Of a stretch of DNA of 64,000 bases, positions 43,816-52,378 are shown in pieces. Positions within the stretch are counted from its first letter, which is position 1. Each line of letters begins with the position of its first letter. Source of the DNA: Streptomyces lydicus (GTDB lineage Bacteria > Actinomycetota > Actinomycetes > Streptomycetales > Streptomycetaceae); assembly GCF_001729485.1 (NCBI RefSeq), contig NZ_CP017157.1, positions 7,378,001-7,442,000 of the forward strand, in the 5' to 3' direction. Made by a program: the position numbers and the translations under genes. The notes under the pieces are model-generated. The model ran no database searches. It saw only the letters and a program-made list of their open reading frames with translations, and was not told the origin of the DNA.

Positions 43816-44319
43816 ATGACCGCTGCGTTGATCTCCTGGGGCAAGGGCCGCCGTGCCGCTGCCGCCATCGGTGCCGTGTCCCTGGGTCTTGTCACCCTCT
43901 CCGCCTGCGAGAAGCCGACCGCGCTCGCGACCGTGACCGTCGGCTCGTCGACCGTGACGGCCGAGGCCACGCCCGGCTGCGACGGCCACGGCAAGGACCT
44001 GTCGCGCAAGGCGGTCGCCGCCTGCATCACGAAGAAGGGCGGCAAGAGCATCACCGTCCATCCCGGTGAGAAGGTGCGCGTCGGCGTCGACCCGGAGGTC
44101 GCCAAGTCCGGCTGGATCGTGATCGGTGCCGGTCCCGTCATGCGGGAGCCGAGCAAGCAGACGTACCGCAGCTTCGACGCGGACACGCTGTTCATGCAGC
44201 AGAACCCGCAGACCGGTCAGACGACCTACACCAAGGACGTCACGCTGCAGGTCGCCGAGATCGGCAAGAGCGAGGGCCCGACCACGATGTGGCACTTCAC
44301 GCTGAAGCAGAAGGACTGA
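43816..44319 (+). CDS. DUF2771 lipoprotein
   Basis: 167 residues. A lipoprotein signal peptide ends in LVTLSAC with the modified Cys at residue 31. The mature part has TVGSSTVTAEATPGC, a second Cys in KAVAACI, HPGEKVRVGVDPEVAKSGW and a C-terminal strand MWHFTLKQKD, matching DUF2771. It would be tethered outside the membrane. Function unknown. It leads directly into the futalosine hydrolase gene. Confidence 0.85.
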   Translation: MTAALISWGKGRRAAAAIGAVSLGLVTLSACEKPTALATVTVGSSTVTAEATPGCDGHGKDLSRKAVAACITKKGGKSITVHPGEKVRVGVDPEVAKSGWIVIGAGPVMREPSKQTYRSFDADTLFMQQNPQTGQTTYTKDVTLQVAEIGKSEGPTTMWHFTLKQKD

Positions 44320-45167
44320 GCGCTCTGAGCGCGCGGGACGCCGGGAGCCCGGCCGCGGACGGCGCGGACCGGGCGGGCCGGGTCCTGGTCGTCACGGCGG
44401 TGGCCGCCGAGCGTGACGCGGTGTGCGCCGCGTCGGCGGACGGCGCGGCGACGACGGCGCGGACGCTGCCCGGCGGCGGTGAACTGCGGTGCGTGCGCGG
44501 CGGGCCGGTGGCGCTGGACGTGCTGGCGGCCGGTGTCGGTCCGGCCGCGGCCGCGGCGGGCACGGCCACCGCGCTGACCGCCGCGGCGCTCGCCGGCACG
44601 CCGTACGGCCTGGTGGTGTCGGCCGGTATCGGCGGCGGTTTCGCCCCCGGGCCCGGCGCCGCCCTGCCGGACGGAGCGCCCTCGGGGGTGCCGCTGGGTG
44701 CGGTGGTGGTCGCGGACATGATCGTCGCGGCGGACCTGGGCGCCGAGACCCCCGACGGATTCACGCCGGTCACCGAGCTGGGCTTCGGGACGGTGGCGCA
44801 CCGCCCCGATCCGGCGCTGGTCGAGGCCGTCGCGGCGGCGGCCGGCGCGGCCGTGGGCACGGTCCTCACCGTCTCCACCGTCACCGGCAGCGCGGCGCGC
44901 GCCGCGGAGCTGGCGGGGCGTCACCCGGGGGTGCTGGTGGAGGCGATGGAGGGCTTCGGGGTGGCCGAGGCCGCCGCCGCGCACGGCGTGCCCGTGCTGG
45001 AGGTCCGTACGGTCTCCAATGCCGTCGGTCCCCGCGACCGTGCCGCGTGGCGTATCGGTGCCGCGCTCGCCGCGCTCACCGGTGCCTTCCGTACGTTTCC
45101 CGGAGCCGTGGCCGCCGCCGGCGGGCCGGCTGCGGACCCGCACCGTCCCTCCAGGAGGAGCCCGTGA
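44289..45167 (+). CDS. mqnB: futalosine hydrolase
   Basis: Nucleosidase that removes hypoxanthine from futalosine in the alternative menaquinone pathway. The purine-nucleoside-phosphorylase fold is visible: VLVVTAVAAERDAV, PYGLVVSAGIGGGFA, FGTVAHRPDPALVEAV and the nucleoside-binding VEAMEGFGVAEAAAAHGVPVLEVRTVSN. GTG at 44289 would overlap the lipoprotein gene by 31 bases; a later non-ATG start cannot be ruled out. Its end overlaps mqnD in GTGA. Confidence 0.9.
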   Translation: MALHAEAEGLSALSARDAGSPAADGADRAGRVLVVTAVAAERDAVCAASADGAATTARTLPGGGELRCVRGGPVALDVLAAGVGPAAAAAGTATALTAAALAGTPYGLVVSAGIGGGFAPGPGAALPDGAPSGVPLGAVVVADMIVAADLGAETPDGFTPVTELGFGTVAHRPDPALVEAVAAAAGAAVGTVLTVSTVTGSAARAAELAGRHPGVLVEAMEGFGVAEAAAAHGVPVLEVRTVSNAVGPRDRAAWRIGAALAALTGAFRTFPGAVAAAGGPAADPHRPSRRSP

Positions 45168-46015
45168 CCCGGCCGTTGAACATCGCGTACTCGCCGTGCC
45201 CGAACGACACCTTCGTCTTCGACGCGCTGGCGCACGGCCGGGTCCCCGGCGCGCCGGGGCTGGCGGTCACCTTCGCCGACATCGACCTGACCAACGGCAT
45301 GGCCGAGCGCGGCGAGTTCGATGTGCTGAAGGTGTCGTACGCGGTGCTGCCGTGGGTGCTGGAGGAGTATGCGCTGCTGCCGTGCGGCGGGGCGCTGGGG
45401 CGCGGCTGCGGGCCGCTGGTGCTGACCCGGCAGGGCGGCGGGGCCGCGGGCCTGGCGGGGAAGACGGTGGCGGTGCCCAGTGAGCGGTCGACCGCGTATC
45501 TGCTGTTCCGGTTGTGGGCGGCGGCCGAGGTGCCGGGCGGCGTCGGGGAGATCGTGGTGCTGCCGTTCCACGAGATCATGCCGGCCGTGCGCGACGGCAA
45601 GGTCGACGCGGGCCTGGTGATCCACGAGGCGCGGTTCACGTACCAGGACTACGGGCTGAGCTGCCTGGCCGACATGGGCGAGCACTGGGAGCTGACCACC
45701 GGCCTGCCGATCCCGCTCGGCGCGATCATCGCGAAGCGGTCGCTGGGCGAGGAGGCGCTGCGCGGCCTGGCGGCCGCGATCCGCACGTCCGTGCAGATGG
45801 CCCGGGAGGATCCGGAGGCTTCTCGTCCGTATGTGCTGGAGCACGCGCAGGAGATGGACCCGAAGGTGGCGGACCAGCACATCGGGCTGTACGTCAACGA
45901 GTTCACCGCCGACCTCGGTGAGGACGGCTATGCCGCGGTGCGCGGGCTGCTCACCCGCGCCGCGGCCGAGGGGCTGGTGCCGCCCCTCGGCCCGGATGCG
46001 CTGCGTTTCGTGTGA
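45164..46015 (+). CDS. mqnD: 1,4-dihydroxy-6-naphthoate synthase
   Basis: 283 residues. It turns cyclic dehypoxanthinylfutalosine into 1,4-dihydroxy-6-naphthoate. MqnD marks: the N-terminal YSPCPNDTFVFDALAHG, LTNGMAERGEFDVLKVSYAVLPW, FHEIMPAVRDGKVDAGLVIHEARFTYQDYGL with the family His, and LPIPLGAIIAKR. GTG at 45164 has GGAGGAG six bases ahead and is coupled to mqnB. A hairpin follows. Confidence 0.95.
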   Translation: MTRPLNIAYSPCPNDTFVFDALAHGRVPGAPGLAVTFADIDLTNGMAERGEFDVLKVSYAVLPWVLEEYALLPCGGALGRGCGPLVLTRQGGGAAGLAGKTVAVPSERSTAYLLFRLWAAAEVPGGVGEIVVLPFHEIMPAVRDGKVDAGLVIHEARFTYQDYGLSCLADMGEHWELTTGLPIPLGAIIAKRSLGEEALRGLAAAIRTSVQMAREDPEASRPYVLEHAQEMDPKVADQHIGLYVNEFTADLGEDGYAAVRGLLTRAAAEGLVPPLGPDALRFV

Positions 46016-46025
46016 GGCGCCGAAC

Positions 46026-46047
46026 GGGCGCCGGTGTGGCGGCGCCC
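46026..46047. terminator. terminator between mqnD and the cold-shock gene
   Basis: GGGCGCC (46026-46032) pairs with GGCGCCC (46041-46047), loop of 8, between two convergent stops. Confidence 0.55.
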
Positions 46048-46067
46048 GGCGGTGCGCCGGTGTGGCG

Positions 46068-46451
46068 TCAGACGTCGAGCTGGTCGGCGACCGCGCGCAG
46101 CATGCCGGCGATCTTCGAGCCGTGTGCCTTGTCGGGGTAGCGGCCGCGCTCCAGCTGCTGGGTGACGTTCTCCAGGAGCGTGGTGAGGTCCTGGACGATC
46201 GAGGCGAGTTCGTCGGGCTTGCGGCGCTGGGCCGCGGCGACCGAGGGAGCGGGGTCGAGGAGGGTGACGGTCAGTGCCTGGTCGCCGCGCTGGCCTGCTA
46301 CGACGCCGAATTCGACGCGCTGGCCAGGCTTGAGTGCGGCCACGCCGTCGGGCAGCACCGACGAGTGCACGAAGACGTCACCGCCGTCATCGCGGGAGAG
46401 AAAGCCGAAGCCCTTCTCGCTGTTGAACCACTTGACCTTGCCGGTAGGCAC
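46068..46451 (-). CDS. cold-shock domain protein with C-terminal extension
   Basis: 127 residues. A CSD at 1-67 has the RNP1-like KGFGFLSRDD and RNP2-like VFVHSSVL motifs for single-stranded nucleic acid binding. An extra 55 residues follow, helical and ending in ADQLDV, longer than CspA. GTG at 46451 gives the standard PTGKVKWFNSEKGF. A long leader (to about 46530) with GCGGAAGAA repeated twice may be the usual regulated cold-shock leader. Confidence 0.9.
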   Translation of the reverse strand: MPTGKVKWFNSEKGFGFLSRDDGGDVFVHSSVLPDGVAALKPGQRVEFGVVAGQRGDQALTVTLLDPAPSVAAAQRRKPDELASIVQDLTTLLENVTQQLERGRYPDKAHGSKIAGMLRAVADQLDV

Positions 46452-46665
46452 GTCTGTCCTCGTCCTCGTACTCGTGGGAAAAATCTGGGCTGGGGTCGAC
46501 CGCTGAATCGGCGGCCCGGTGCGGAAGAATGCGGAAGAAACGGTCTGGATAGCAATGCAGCGGGCCGCAGGACCCGCCATCACCAAGGCTAATGGTCCGG
46601 GGGCCGGTGACAAGACGCCGCCGGGTGGATCCTCAGCGCTTCTGGCCCGGACTTACCCTGGTCAG

Positions 46666-46962
46666 GTGTCTGACGAAACTCCCCGCGCCGGGGATCTGCT
46701 GGTCCGAATCGGCGCGATCATGTTCCTTGTTGGCGCGGTGGCCACTCTCGCCACGATGACGCCGTTGTTCATCGGGGCCCACCCGCTGCCGTCCGCGTTC
46801 TACTGGCTGTGCATGCTGATGGGCCTCGGTTTCCTGGTGGCCGCGGGCGGGGTCGTGCGGTCCGCCGCCGCGCAGCGCCGTCAGGCCCGGGCGGCCGCGG
46901 AAGCCTCCGGCGCCTCGTCGCCGTCCGCCCCTTCCGCCCCGTCCGCCCCTTCTGCTACGTAG
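46666..46962 (+). CDS. two-helix membrane protein
   Basis: 98 residues with helices IGAIMFLVGAVATLATMTPLF and AFYWLCMLMGLGFLVAAGGVV, a basic linker RSAAAQRRQARAA, and an Ala/Pro/Ser tail SPSAPSAPSAPSAT. TACCCT (46654-46659) ends six bases before the GTG, and no ribosome binding site is seen, so the mRNA is probably leaderless. Its last 82 bases overlap the convergent HAD gene. Function unknown. Confidence 0.7.
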   Translation: MSDETPRAGDLLVRIGAIMFLVGAVATLATMTPLFIGAHPLPSAFYWLCMLMGLGFLVAAGGVVRSAAAQRRQARAAAEASGASSPSAPSAPSAPSAT

Positions 46963-47564
46963 CGTTCCAGCCATGACGGAAAGGCCGTCAGGTCGTCCAG
47001 CAGCACCTCGGCGCCGGCCGTTCGCAGTTCGGCCGCGTCGCAGGGCCCGGTGACGACCGCGACGGACAGCGCGCCCGCGGCCCGCGCGCCCCGCACGTCG
47101 CCGGTGTGGTCGCCGACGTAGATCCGCGCGCCGTGCTCCCGCAGCGCCTCGGCCTTGGCCTCCGCCCACAGCGAGCCGATGACCGCGTCCGGCTCGATGC
47201 CCAGGTGAGCGAGGTGCAGCTGGGCGTTCGGCTCGTACTTGGCGGTCACCACGACGGCCCGGCCGCCCGCCGCCCGCACCGCGGCGACGGCCTCCCGCGC
47301 GCCCTGCATCGCCGGTGTCGGCGTGATGGCGAAGTCCGGGTAGAGCGCCCGGTAGAGGGCGCTGATCTCCGTCACCCGCTCCGCGGGGAACCAGCGGCGG
47401 ATCTCCTCCTCCAGCGGCGGCCCCAGCCGGGTCACCGCCGCCTCGGCGTCGACGAAGGTGCCGGTCCTGGCGGCCAGCTCCTCGTAGGCGGCCTTGATAC
47501 CGGGACGGGAATCGATCAGCGTCATGTCGAGGTCGAATCCGACCGTCAGGGGGTGTGCAGCCAT
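46881..47564 (-). CDS. HAD-family hydrolase
   Basis: About 227 residues. Motif I is VGFDLDMTLID (DxD nucleophile), followed by a cap domain and motif II VVVTAKYEP, and motif IV YVGDHTGDVRGARAAGALSVAV. This is the phosphoglycolate-phosphatase-like group. The C-terminal Gly/Ala/Asp-rich tail (about 25 residues) is low complexity and encoded opposite the tail of the convergent gene. ATG at 47564 or 47573. Confidence 0.88.
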   Translation of the reverse strand: MAAHPLTVGFDLDMTLIDSRPGIKAAYEELAARTGTFVDAEAAVTRLGPPLEEEIRRWFPAERVTEISALYRALYPDFAITPTPAMQGAREAVAAVRAAGGRAVVVTAKYEPNAQLHLAHLGIEPDAVIGSLWAEAKAEALREHGARIYVGDHTGDVRGARAAGALSVAVVTGPCDAAELRTAGAEVLLDDLTAFPSWLERYVAEGADGAEGADGDEAPEASAAARA

Positions 47565-47667
47565 GCCGGCCATTGTGCCGGTGGGCCCGATCCGGAGGAC
47601 CCCGGGCCCAGCGTTCAGCCGTGCCTGACCGCACGTCCGTGCCGGCCGCGGACGGAGAGGGGCCCGC

Positions 47668-48140
47668 CTGAGGCCCCGGACGCCCGGCCGCCGCCTCGGC
47701 CTGATGCTGCTGGCGCTGCTCGCGCTGCTGCCCGCCGGCCTCCTCTCGCCGGCCGTGGGCAGCCGCGCGTTCACGCCGTCCGAGGTGCTCGGCGCCCTCG
47801 TCCACGGCGGTGACGGCGACGCCGCGCAGGTCGTGCGGTTCCGGCGGCTGCCGCGTACCGAGATCGGCCTGATGGTGGGCGCGGCGCTGGCGCTGGCCGG
47901 CACGGTCCTGCAGGGCCTCACCCGCAACCCGATCGCCGACGTCGTCCTCCACGCCTCCTACGGCACGCCGGAGAATCCCGGCAGGCGCAGATCACCACCG
48001 GCGGCCTGTGGAAGCGCCTGCGGGCGGTCACCACCGGGCACTCCTTCCGCGTCGACGACCAGCTCTGGATCCAGGGCATCGGCTGCACCGCGGCCGGCAA
48101 GATCCTCGACGAGATGCAGCAGCGGCTCGCCGCGCGGTGA
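47668..48140 (+). pseudogene. deletion fusion: siderophore permease start joined to binding-protein end
   Basis: From 47668 or 47704 the frame gives LMLLALLALLPAGLLSPAVGSRAFTPSEVLGAL, then FRRLPRTEIGLMVGAALALAGTVLQGLTRNPIAD, the start of a FecCD-type iron-siderophore permease. At about 47940 this runs into DVVLHASYGTPE, characteristic of the late part of siderophore-binding proteins. A one-base shift near 47975-47984 then leads, in another frame, to QITTGGLWKRLRAVTTGH, FRVDDQLWIQGIGCTAAGKILDEMQQRL, the end of such a protein. So the rest of the permease and most of the binding protein were deleted. GGAGAGG at 47654 was the original ribosome binding site. Confidence 0.75.
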
Positions 48141-48192
48141 GCGGCGCCGGGCGGGCCGGCCGCGGTGGCGCGCCGCCGGCCCGCGGCCGGGC

Positions 48193-49407
48193 TCAGCGGA
48201 CCGTCCGGCGCATCCGCCACAGCAGGTAGAGCGCCGAGGCGACGGCCGCGACGCGGGCCGTGCCCGGCAGCGCGGCGAGGAGTTCCGGGCCCAGCCGGCC
48301 CTGCGCGAGCGGCTCGCCCCAGCGGCCGTCGAAACGGCCCCACATCCACACCACCAGGGCGCCGACGGCGGTCCCGGGCACGCCGAGCGCCGCGAACTTG
48401 GTCTCGGTGCGGGTCAGCCGGCGCGAGACGTAGGCCAGCGCCCAGCCGCCGGCCAGCGCGAGCCACGAGCCGAGCACCGCGCCGGCCACCAGGAGCAGCA
48501 CCGCCAGCGTGGGGACGGGGCTGAGCCACGCCCGCAGCGGGAGGCCCCGCACGGCCTCGCCCGGGGTGCCGTCCGGGTCGGCGGTCCCCTGCGCGTCGGC
48601 CGCGGGCGGGGCGGCGGCCGGCCGGCGCCGGGTGAGCGCGCGGCGCAGCGGCTTCGGCAGCGGCCGGGCGCCGGCCGCGGCGGGGGCGTCGGCGGTGGCG
48701 CCGGCCGCGTCACCGGCGGCCGGCCCGCTGTTCTTCCGCAGCGACAGCCGCCGGCGCCGGCCGGCCGCGCCGGCTTCCGCTGCCCCGTCGTCGGCCGCCC
48801 CGCCGTCTCCGTCGGCGTCCTTGCCGTCCTTGTCGTTCTCGGGGCGCTCCCATATCTCCGGGATCTCGATGCCGCCGACGAAGCCGGGCACGGTCTCGCC
48901 CGGCCCGAACGGCGCCGGCTCGACCCGCCACCAGTCCGGTGCGTCCTGCGCGTCGCCGAGCTCGTCCGCGCCGGCGAGGTGCGGGGGCAGCCCGGCGGTC
49001 GGGACGGCGGGCGCGGGCGGGGCCGGGTCGCCGCCGCGGGGGGCGGGGACCGCGCCGCGTCCGGCGGCGGACCCACCGGGCGCGGCGGGGCCGCCGGTCA
49101 GGCCGGTGCGGCGGGCCAGACCGGTGAGCCGGTCGCGGGCGGAGGCGCGTCGTGGCGGTGCGACGGACGGGGACGGCGCGTCCGGCGGCGGGGTGCCCCC
49201 GGCCGCCGCGACCACCGCCTCCGGCGTCCCCAGCTGCGCCAGCAGCTTCTTGACGCCGGGCACCGAATCGGCCTGCGTGCCGTCTATCCGGGCGCGCAGC
49301 CCGGTCACCAGCCGCATGCGGGTGGCGGCGGGCAGGCCCCGCTGCTGGGCCAGGTCACCGACCCGGCTCAGATAGTCAAAGACGAGCTGATCACTCTCGA
49401 TCCCCAC
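48193..49407 (-). CDS. hypothetical membrane protein
   Basis: 404 residues. The first 60 are helical (DQLVFDYLSRVGDLAQQRGLPAATRMRLVTGLRARID) and resemble a small helical bundle found at the start of actinobacterial membrane proteins. A long Ala/Pro/Asp-rich linker follows (about 75-290), then four membrane segments such as VPTLAVLLLVAGAVLGSWLAL and FAALGVPGTAVGALVVWMW. GTG at 49407 has AGGGGA upstream. No function is assigned. Confidence 0.72.
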   Translation of the reverse strand: MGIESDQLVFDYLSRVGDLAQQRGLPAATRMRLVTGLRARIDGTQADSVPGVKKLLAQLGTPEAVVAAAGGTPPPDAPSPSVAPPRRASARDRLTGLARRTGLTGGPAAPGGSAAGRGAVPAPRGGDPAPPAPAVPTAGLPPHLAGADELGDAQDAPDWWRVEPAPFGPGETVPGFVGGIEIPEIWERPENDKDGKDADGDGGAADDGAAEAGAAGRRRRLSLRKNSGPAAGDAAGATADAPAAAGARPLPKPLRRALTRRRPAAAPPAADAQGTADPDGTPGEAVRGLPLRAWLSPVPTLAVLLLVAGAVLGSWLALAGGWALAYVSRRLTRTETKFAALGVPGTAVGALVVWMWGRFDGRWGEPLAQGRLGPELLAALPGTARVAAVASALYLLWRMRRTVR

Positions 49408-49690
49408 GAAATCCCCTGCGGCCCGCGCTGGTTGCTCCCCCGACGGTACCCCCTCGCACCCCGCCGGAACCGGAGGCCGACGGAGCCGGCCGCCGTGGCG
49501 TACGGGCGCCCCGGCGGGTGCGGCGCGAGGTGCCGTGGCGGCTGCGGATCCGCCGTACCGCCGCTGCCTGTCTCCGCGCGCCCGGGGCGGCCGTTCGGCT
49601 CGGGCCGGGCCCGCGGGACACGGCAGCGGATCCCGCTCCCTGATCCGGCCTGATCCGAACGAAGCCCCTGACCCCGCTAACGTAGGACGA

Positions 49691-52231
49691 ATGACCGATA
49701 CTCCGCGCACCCTGGCCGAGGAGCTCCGCACCCGCACCGACAGCGGGCTCGTCGGACTGCTGCGGACGCGGCCCGACCTGCTCAATCCGGTGCCCGGGGA
49801 CGTCACGCAGCTGGCGACCCGGGCCGGGACGCGGGCGTCGGTGGTGCGCGCGGTGGAGCGGCTCGACCGGTTCGTGCTGCAGACCGCCGAGGCCCTGGCG
49901 GTGGCGCCCGACCCGTGCCCGTACGGCACGCTGGCCGCGCTGATGACCGGGGACGCGGGGGACGAGGCGGTCGCCGCCGAGCTGCCCCGGGCGGTGGCGG
50001 TGCTGCGGGCGCAGGCGCTGGTGTGGGGCCCCGACGACCGGCTGCGGCTGGTGCGCACCGCCCGGGAGCTGCTGACGCCGAGCGCCGCGCACCCCTCGCC
50101 GACCGGTCTGGGCCCGACCGTCGCCGAGGCCACGGCCGGGATGTCGCCGGGGCGGCTGCAGGAGATCCTCGCGGCGGCCGGGCTGCCCACCACGCACGAC
50201 CCGGTGTCCGCGGTGGCCGCGCTGACGGCGCTGTTCTCCGACCGGGCGGGCATGGCGGCGCTGCTCGACACCGCGCCCGCCGAGTCCGTCACGGTCCTGG
50301 ACAAGCTGCTGTGGGGCCCGCCGTACGGCGGCGTCACCGACCGCCCGGCGCCGCATCTGCAGTGGCTGCTGGACCGGGGCCTGCTGCTGCCGGCGGGCGC
50401 CCGCAACGTGGTGCTGCCGCGGGAGGCCGCGCTGCACCTGCGCGGCGGGCGGGCGCACCACACCCCCGAGCCGCTGCCGCCCGCGCTCGCGCCCGCCACC
50501 GAACGCGATCCACAGCTTGTGGACAACGCCGCCGCGAGCCAGGCGTTCACCGCGCTGGCGACCGTCGAGGAACTGCTCAAGGAGTGGGACCTGGGCGGGC
50601 CGCCCGTGCTGCGCGCCGGCGGCCTGAGCGTCCGCGACCTGAAGCGGACCGCCACCGCCCTGGACACCACCGAGCAGCTCACCGCCTTCTGGCTCGAACT
50701 CGCCTACGCGGCCGGGCTGATCGCCTCCGACGGCGAGGCCGACGAGCGGTACGCCGCCACGCCGTTCGCCGAGGAGTGGCTGCAGCTGCCCGACGACCAG
50801 CGCTGGGCGGTCCTGGTGGCGGCCTGGCTGCCGGCGACCCGCACCCCGGGCGTGGTCGGCACCGCCGACGCGAAGGGGCGCGCCCTGGCCGCGCTCGGCC
50901 CGCACCTGGACCGCTCGCCCGCGCCGGAGGTCCGCCGGCGTGCCCTGATCCTGCTGGCCGGGCTGCCGCCGGGGACGTCCGTACCGGCCGCGGCGGTGCG
51001 CGCCCGGCTGCGGTGGGAGCGTCCGCTGCGCGGCGCCGGGCCGGGCGCGCGGGCCGCAGCCGCACCGGCGGGCGCCCCGGTCCCCGCGGCCGGCGGGGCG
51101 GCTTCCGCCCCGCCCGGCGCGGACGGGGCCGCCGCCGAGGACCTGCGTGCGCGGCTGGCCCAATGGGCGCTGGCCGAAGCCGAGTTGCTCGGCGTGACCG
51201 GGCGGGGCGCGCTCTCCGCCCACGGCCGGGCACTGCTCGGCCCGGAGCCGGAGGCCGCCGACGCCACCGCCGCGGAGACCGACGCCGCCGCGGCCCGCGC
51301 CGCCGCGCTGCTCGCTCCGCTGCTGCCCGAGCCCGTCGACCACGTGCTGCTGCAGGCGGACCTGACCGCCGTCGCGCCGGGTCCGCTGCGGCGGCCGCTC
51401 GCCGAGGCCCTCGGTGTGCTGGCCGACATCGAGTCCAAGGGCGGCGCGACCGTCTACCGCTTCACCCCGGCCTCGGTACGCCGCGCGCTGGACGCCGGCC
51501 GGTCCGCCGCCGAGCTGCAGGAGTTCCTCAGCTCCCACTCCCGTACGCCGGTGCCGCAGCCGCTCGCCTACCTCATCGACGACGTGGCGCGCCGGCACGG
51601 CCAGTTGCGGATCGGCGCGGCCACCGCGTACGTGCGCTGCGACGACGACGCGCTGCTCGCGGAGATCCTCGCCGACCGGCGGGCCGCCCCGCTGCGGCTG
51701 CGCCGCCTCGCGCCGACGGTGCTCGCCGCCCAGACCTCCCCCGAGCAGCTCCTCGACGGCCTGCGGGCGATGGGGTACGCGCCGGCCGCCGAGTCCGCCG
51801 CCGGCGACGTCCTGATCGCCCGCGCCGACTCGTACCGCACCCCGCCGCGCACCGCCCCCGGCCCGGTGCCGGACGGCCCGCCGCCGCCCGACCGCACCCT
51901 GCTGGAGGCGGCGGTGCGCGCCATCCGCGCCGGTGACCTCGCCGCGACCGCGGAACGCAAGCCGGTGCCCGCCCCCGCCGCGGCCGCCGGCGCGCTGCCG
52001 CGCACCACGTCCGCCGAGACCCTGGCCACCGTGCAGGCCGCGGTGCTCACCCACTCCGCCCTCTGGATCGGCTACGTGAACGCGGACGGCGCCGCGAGCC
52101 AGCGCGTGATCGCCCCGGTGCGGGTGGAGGGCGGCTTCGTCACGGCGTACGACCACACCGCCGACGAGGTACGGACCTACCCGCTGCACCGGATCACGGG
52201 CGTGGCGGAACTGGCGGACGACGCGGTGTGA
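49691..52231 (+). CDS. XPB/Ssl2-like helicase-associated protein
   Basis: 846 residues without a Walker A or DEAD box. The family (helicase C-terminal-like, Helicase_C_3) is recognised by its N-terminal RTLAEELRTRTDSGLVGLLRTRPDLLNP, the WGPPYGG segment and the C-terminal VARRHGQLRIGAATAYVRCDDDALLAEIL, LAPTVLAAQTSPEQLLDGLRAMGYAPAAE. The last 70 residues (LWIGYVNADGAASQRVIAPVRVEGGFVTAYDHTADEVRTYPLHRITGV) resemble a WYL-type module. It is immediately upstream of XPB and probably works with it. Confidence 0.85.
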   Translation: MTDTPRTLAEELRTRTDSGLVGLLRTRPDLLNPVPGDVTQLATRAGTRASVVRAVERLDRFVLQTAEALAVAPDPCPYGTLAALMTGDAGDEAVAAELPRAVAVLRAQALVWGPDDRLRLVRTARELLTPSAAHPSPTGLGPTVAEATAGMSPGRLQEILAAAGLPTTHDPVSAVAALTALFSDRAGMAALLDTAPAESVTVLDKLLWGPPYGGVTDRPAPHLQWLLDRGLLLPAGARNVVLPREAALHLRGGRAHHTPEPLPPALAPATERDPQLVDNAAASQAFTALATVEELLKEWDLGGPPVLRAGGLSVRDLKRTATALDTTEQLTAFWLELAYAAGLIASDGEADERYAATPFAEEWLQLPDDQRWAVLVAAWLPATRTPGVVGTADAKGRALAALGPHLDRSPAPEVRRRALILLAGLPPGTSVPAAAVRARLRWERPLRGAGPGARAAAAPAGAPVPAAGGAASAPPGADGAAAEDLRARLAQWALAEAELLGVTGRGALSAHGRALLGPEPEAADATAAETDAAAARAAALLAPLLPEPVDHVLLQADLTAVAPGPLRRPLAEALGVLADIESKGGATVYRFTPASVRRALDAGRSAAELQEFLSSHSRTPVPQPLAYLIDDVARRHGQLRIGAATAYVRCDDDALLAEILADRRAAPLRLRRLAPTVLAAQTSPEQLLDGLRAMGYAPAAESAAGDVLIARADSYRTPPRTAPGPVPDGPPPPDRTLLEAAVRAIRAGDLAATAERKPVPAPAAAAGALPRTTSAETLATVQAAVLTHSALWIGYVNADGAASQRVIAPVRVEGGFVTAYDHTADEVRTYPLHRITGVAELADDAV

Positions 52232-52378
52232 CCGCACCGGGGCCGCCCGTCCGGGCGGGCCCGGCCATCGCTATCGGGTCCGTGCGCCGATGCGGCACAC
52301 TGGACGTTTGGCCGTATGTGCGGCCGCGGTGCCCGGTCGTCCCTGCGGCCGGCGGCCGGGAAGCGAAAGGCGAGGCGC

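Noticed and set aside
50509..50526. TCCACA/TTGTGGACAA resembling DnaA boxes
   Set aside because: An isolated pair inside a conserved coding sequence, with no further boxes or AT-rich region; most likely codon chance.
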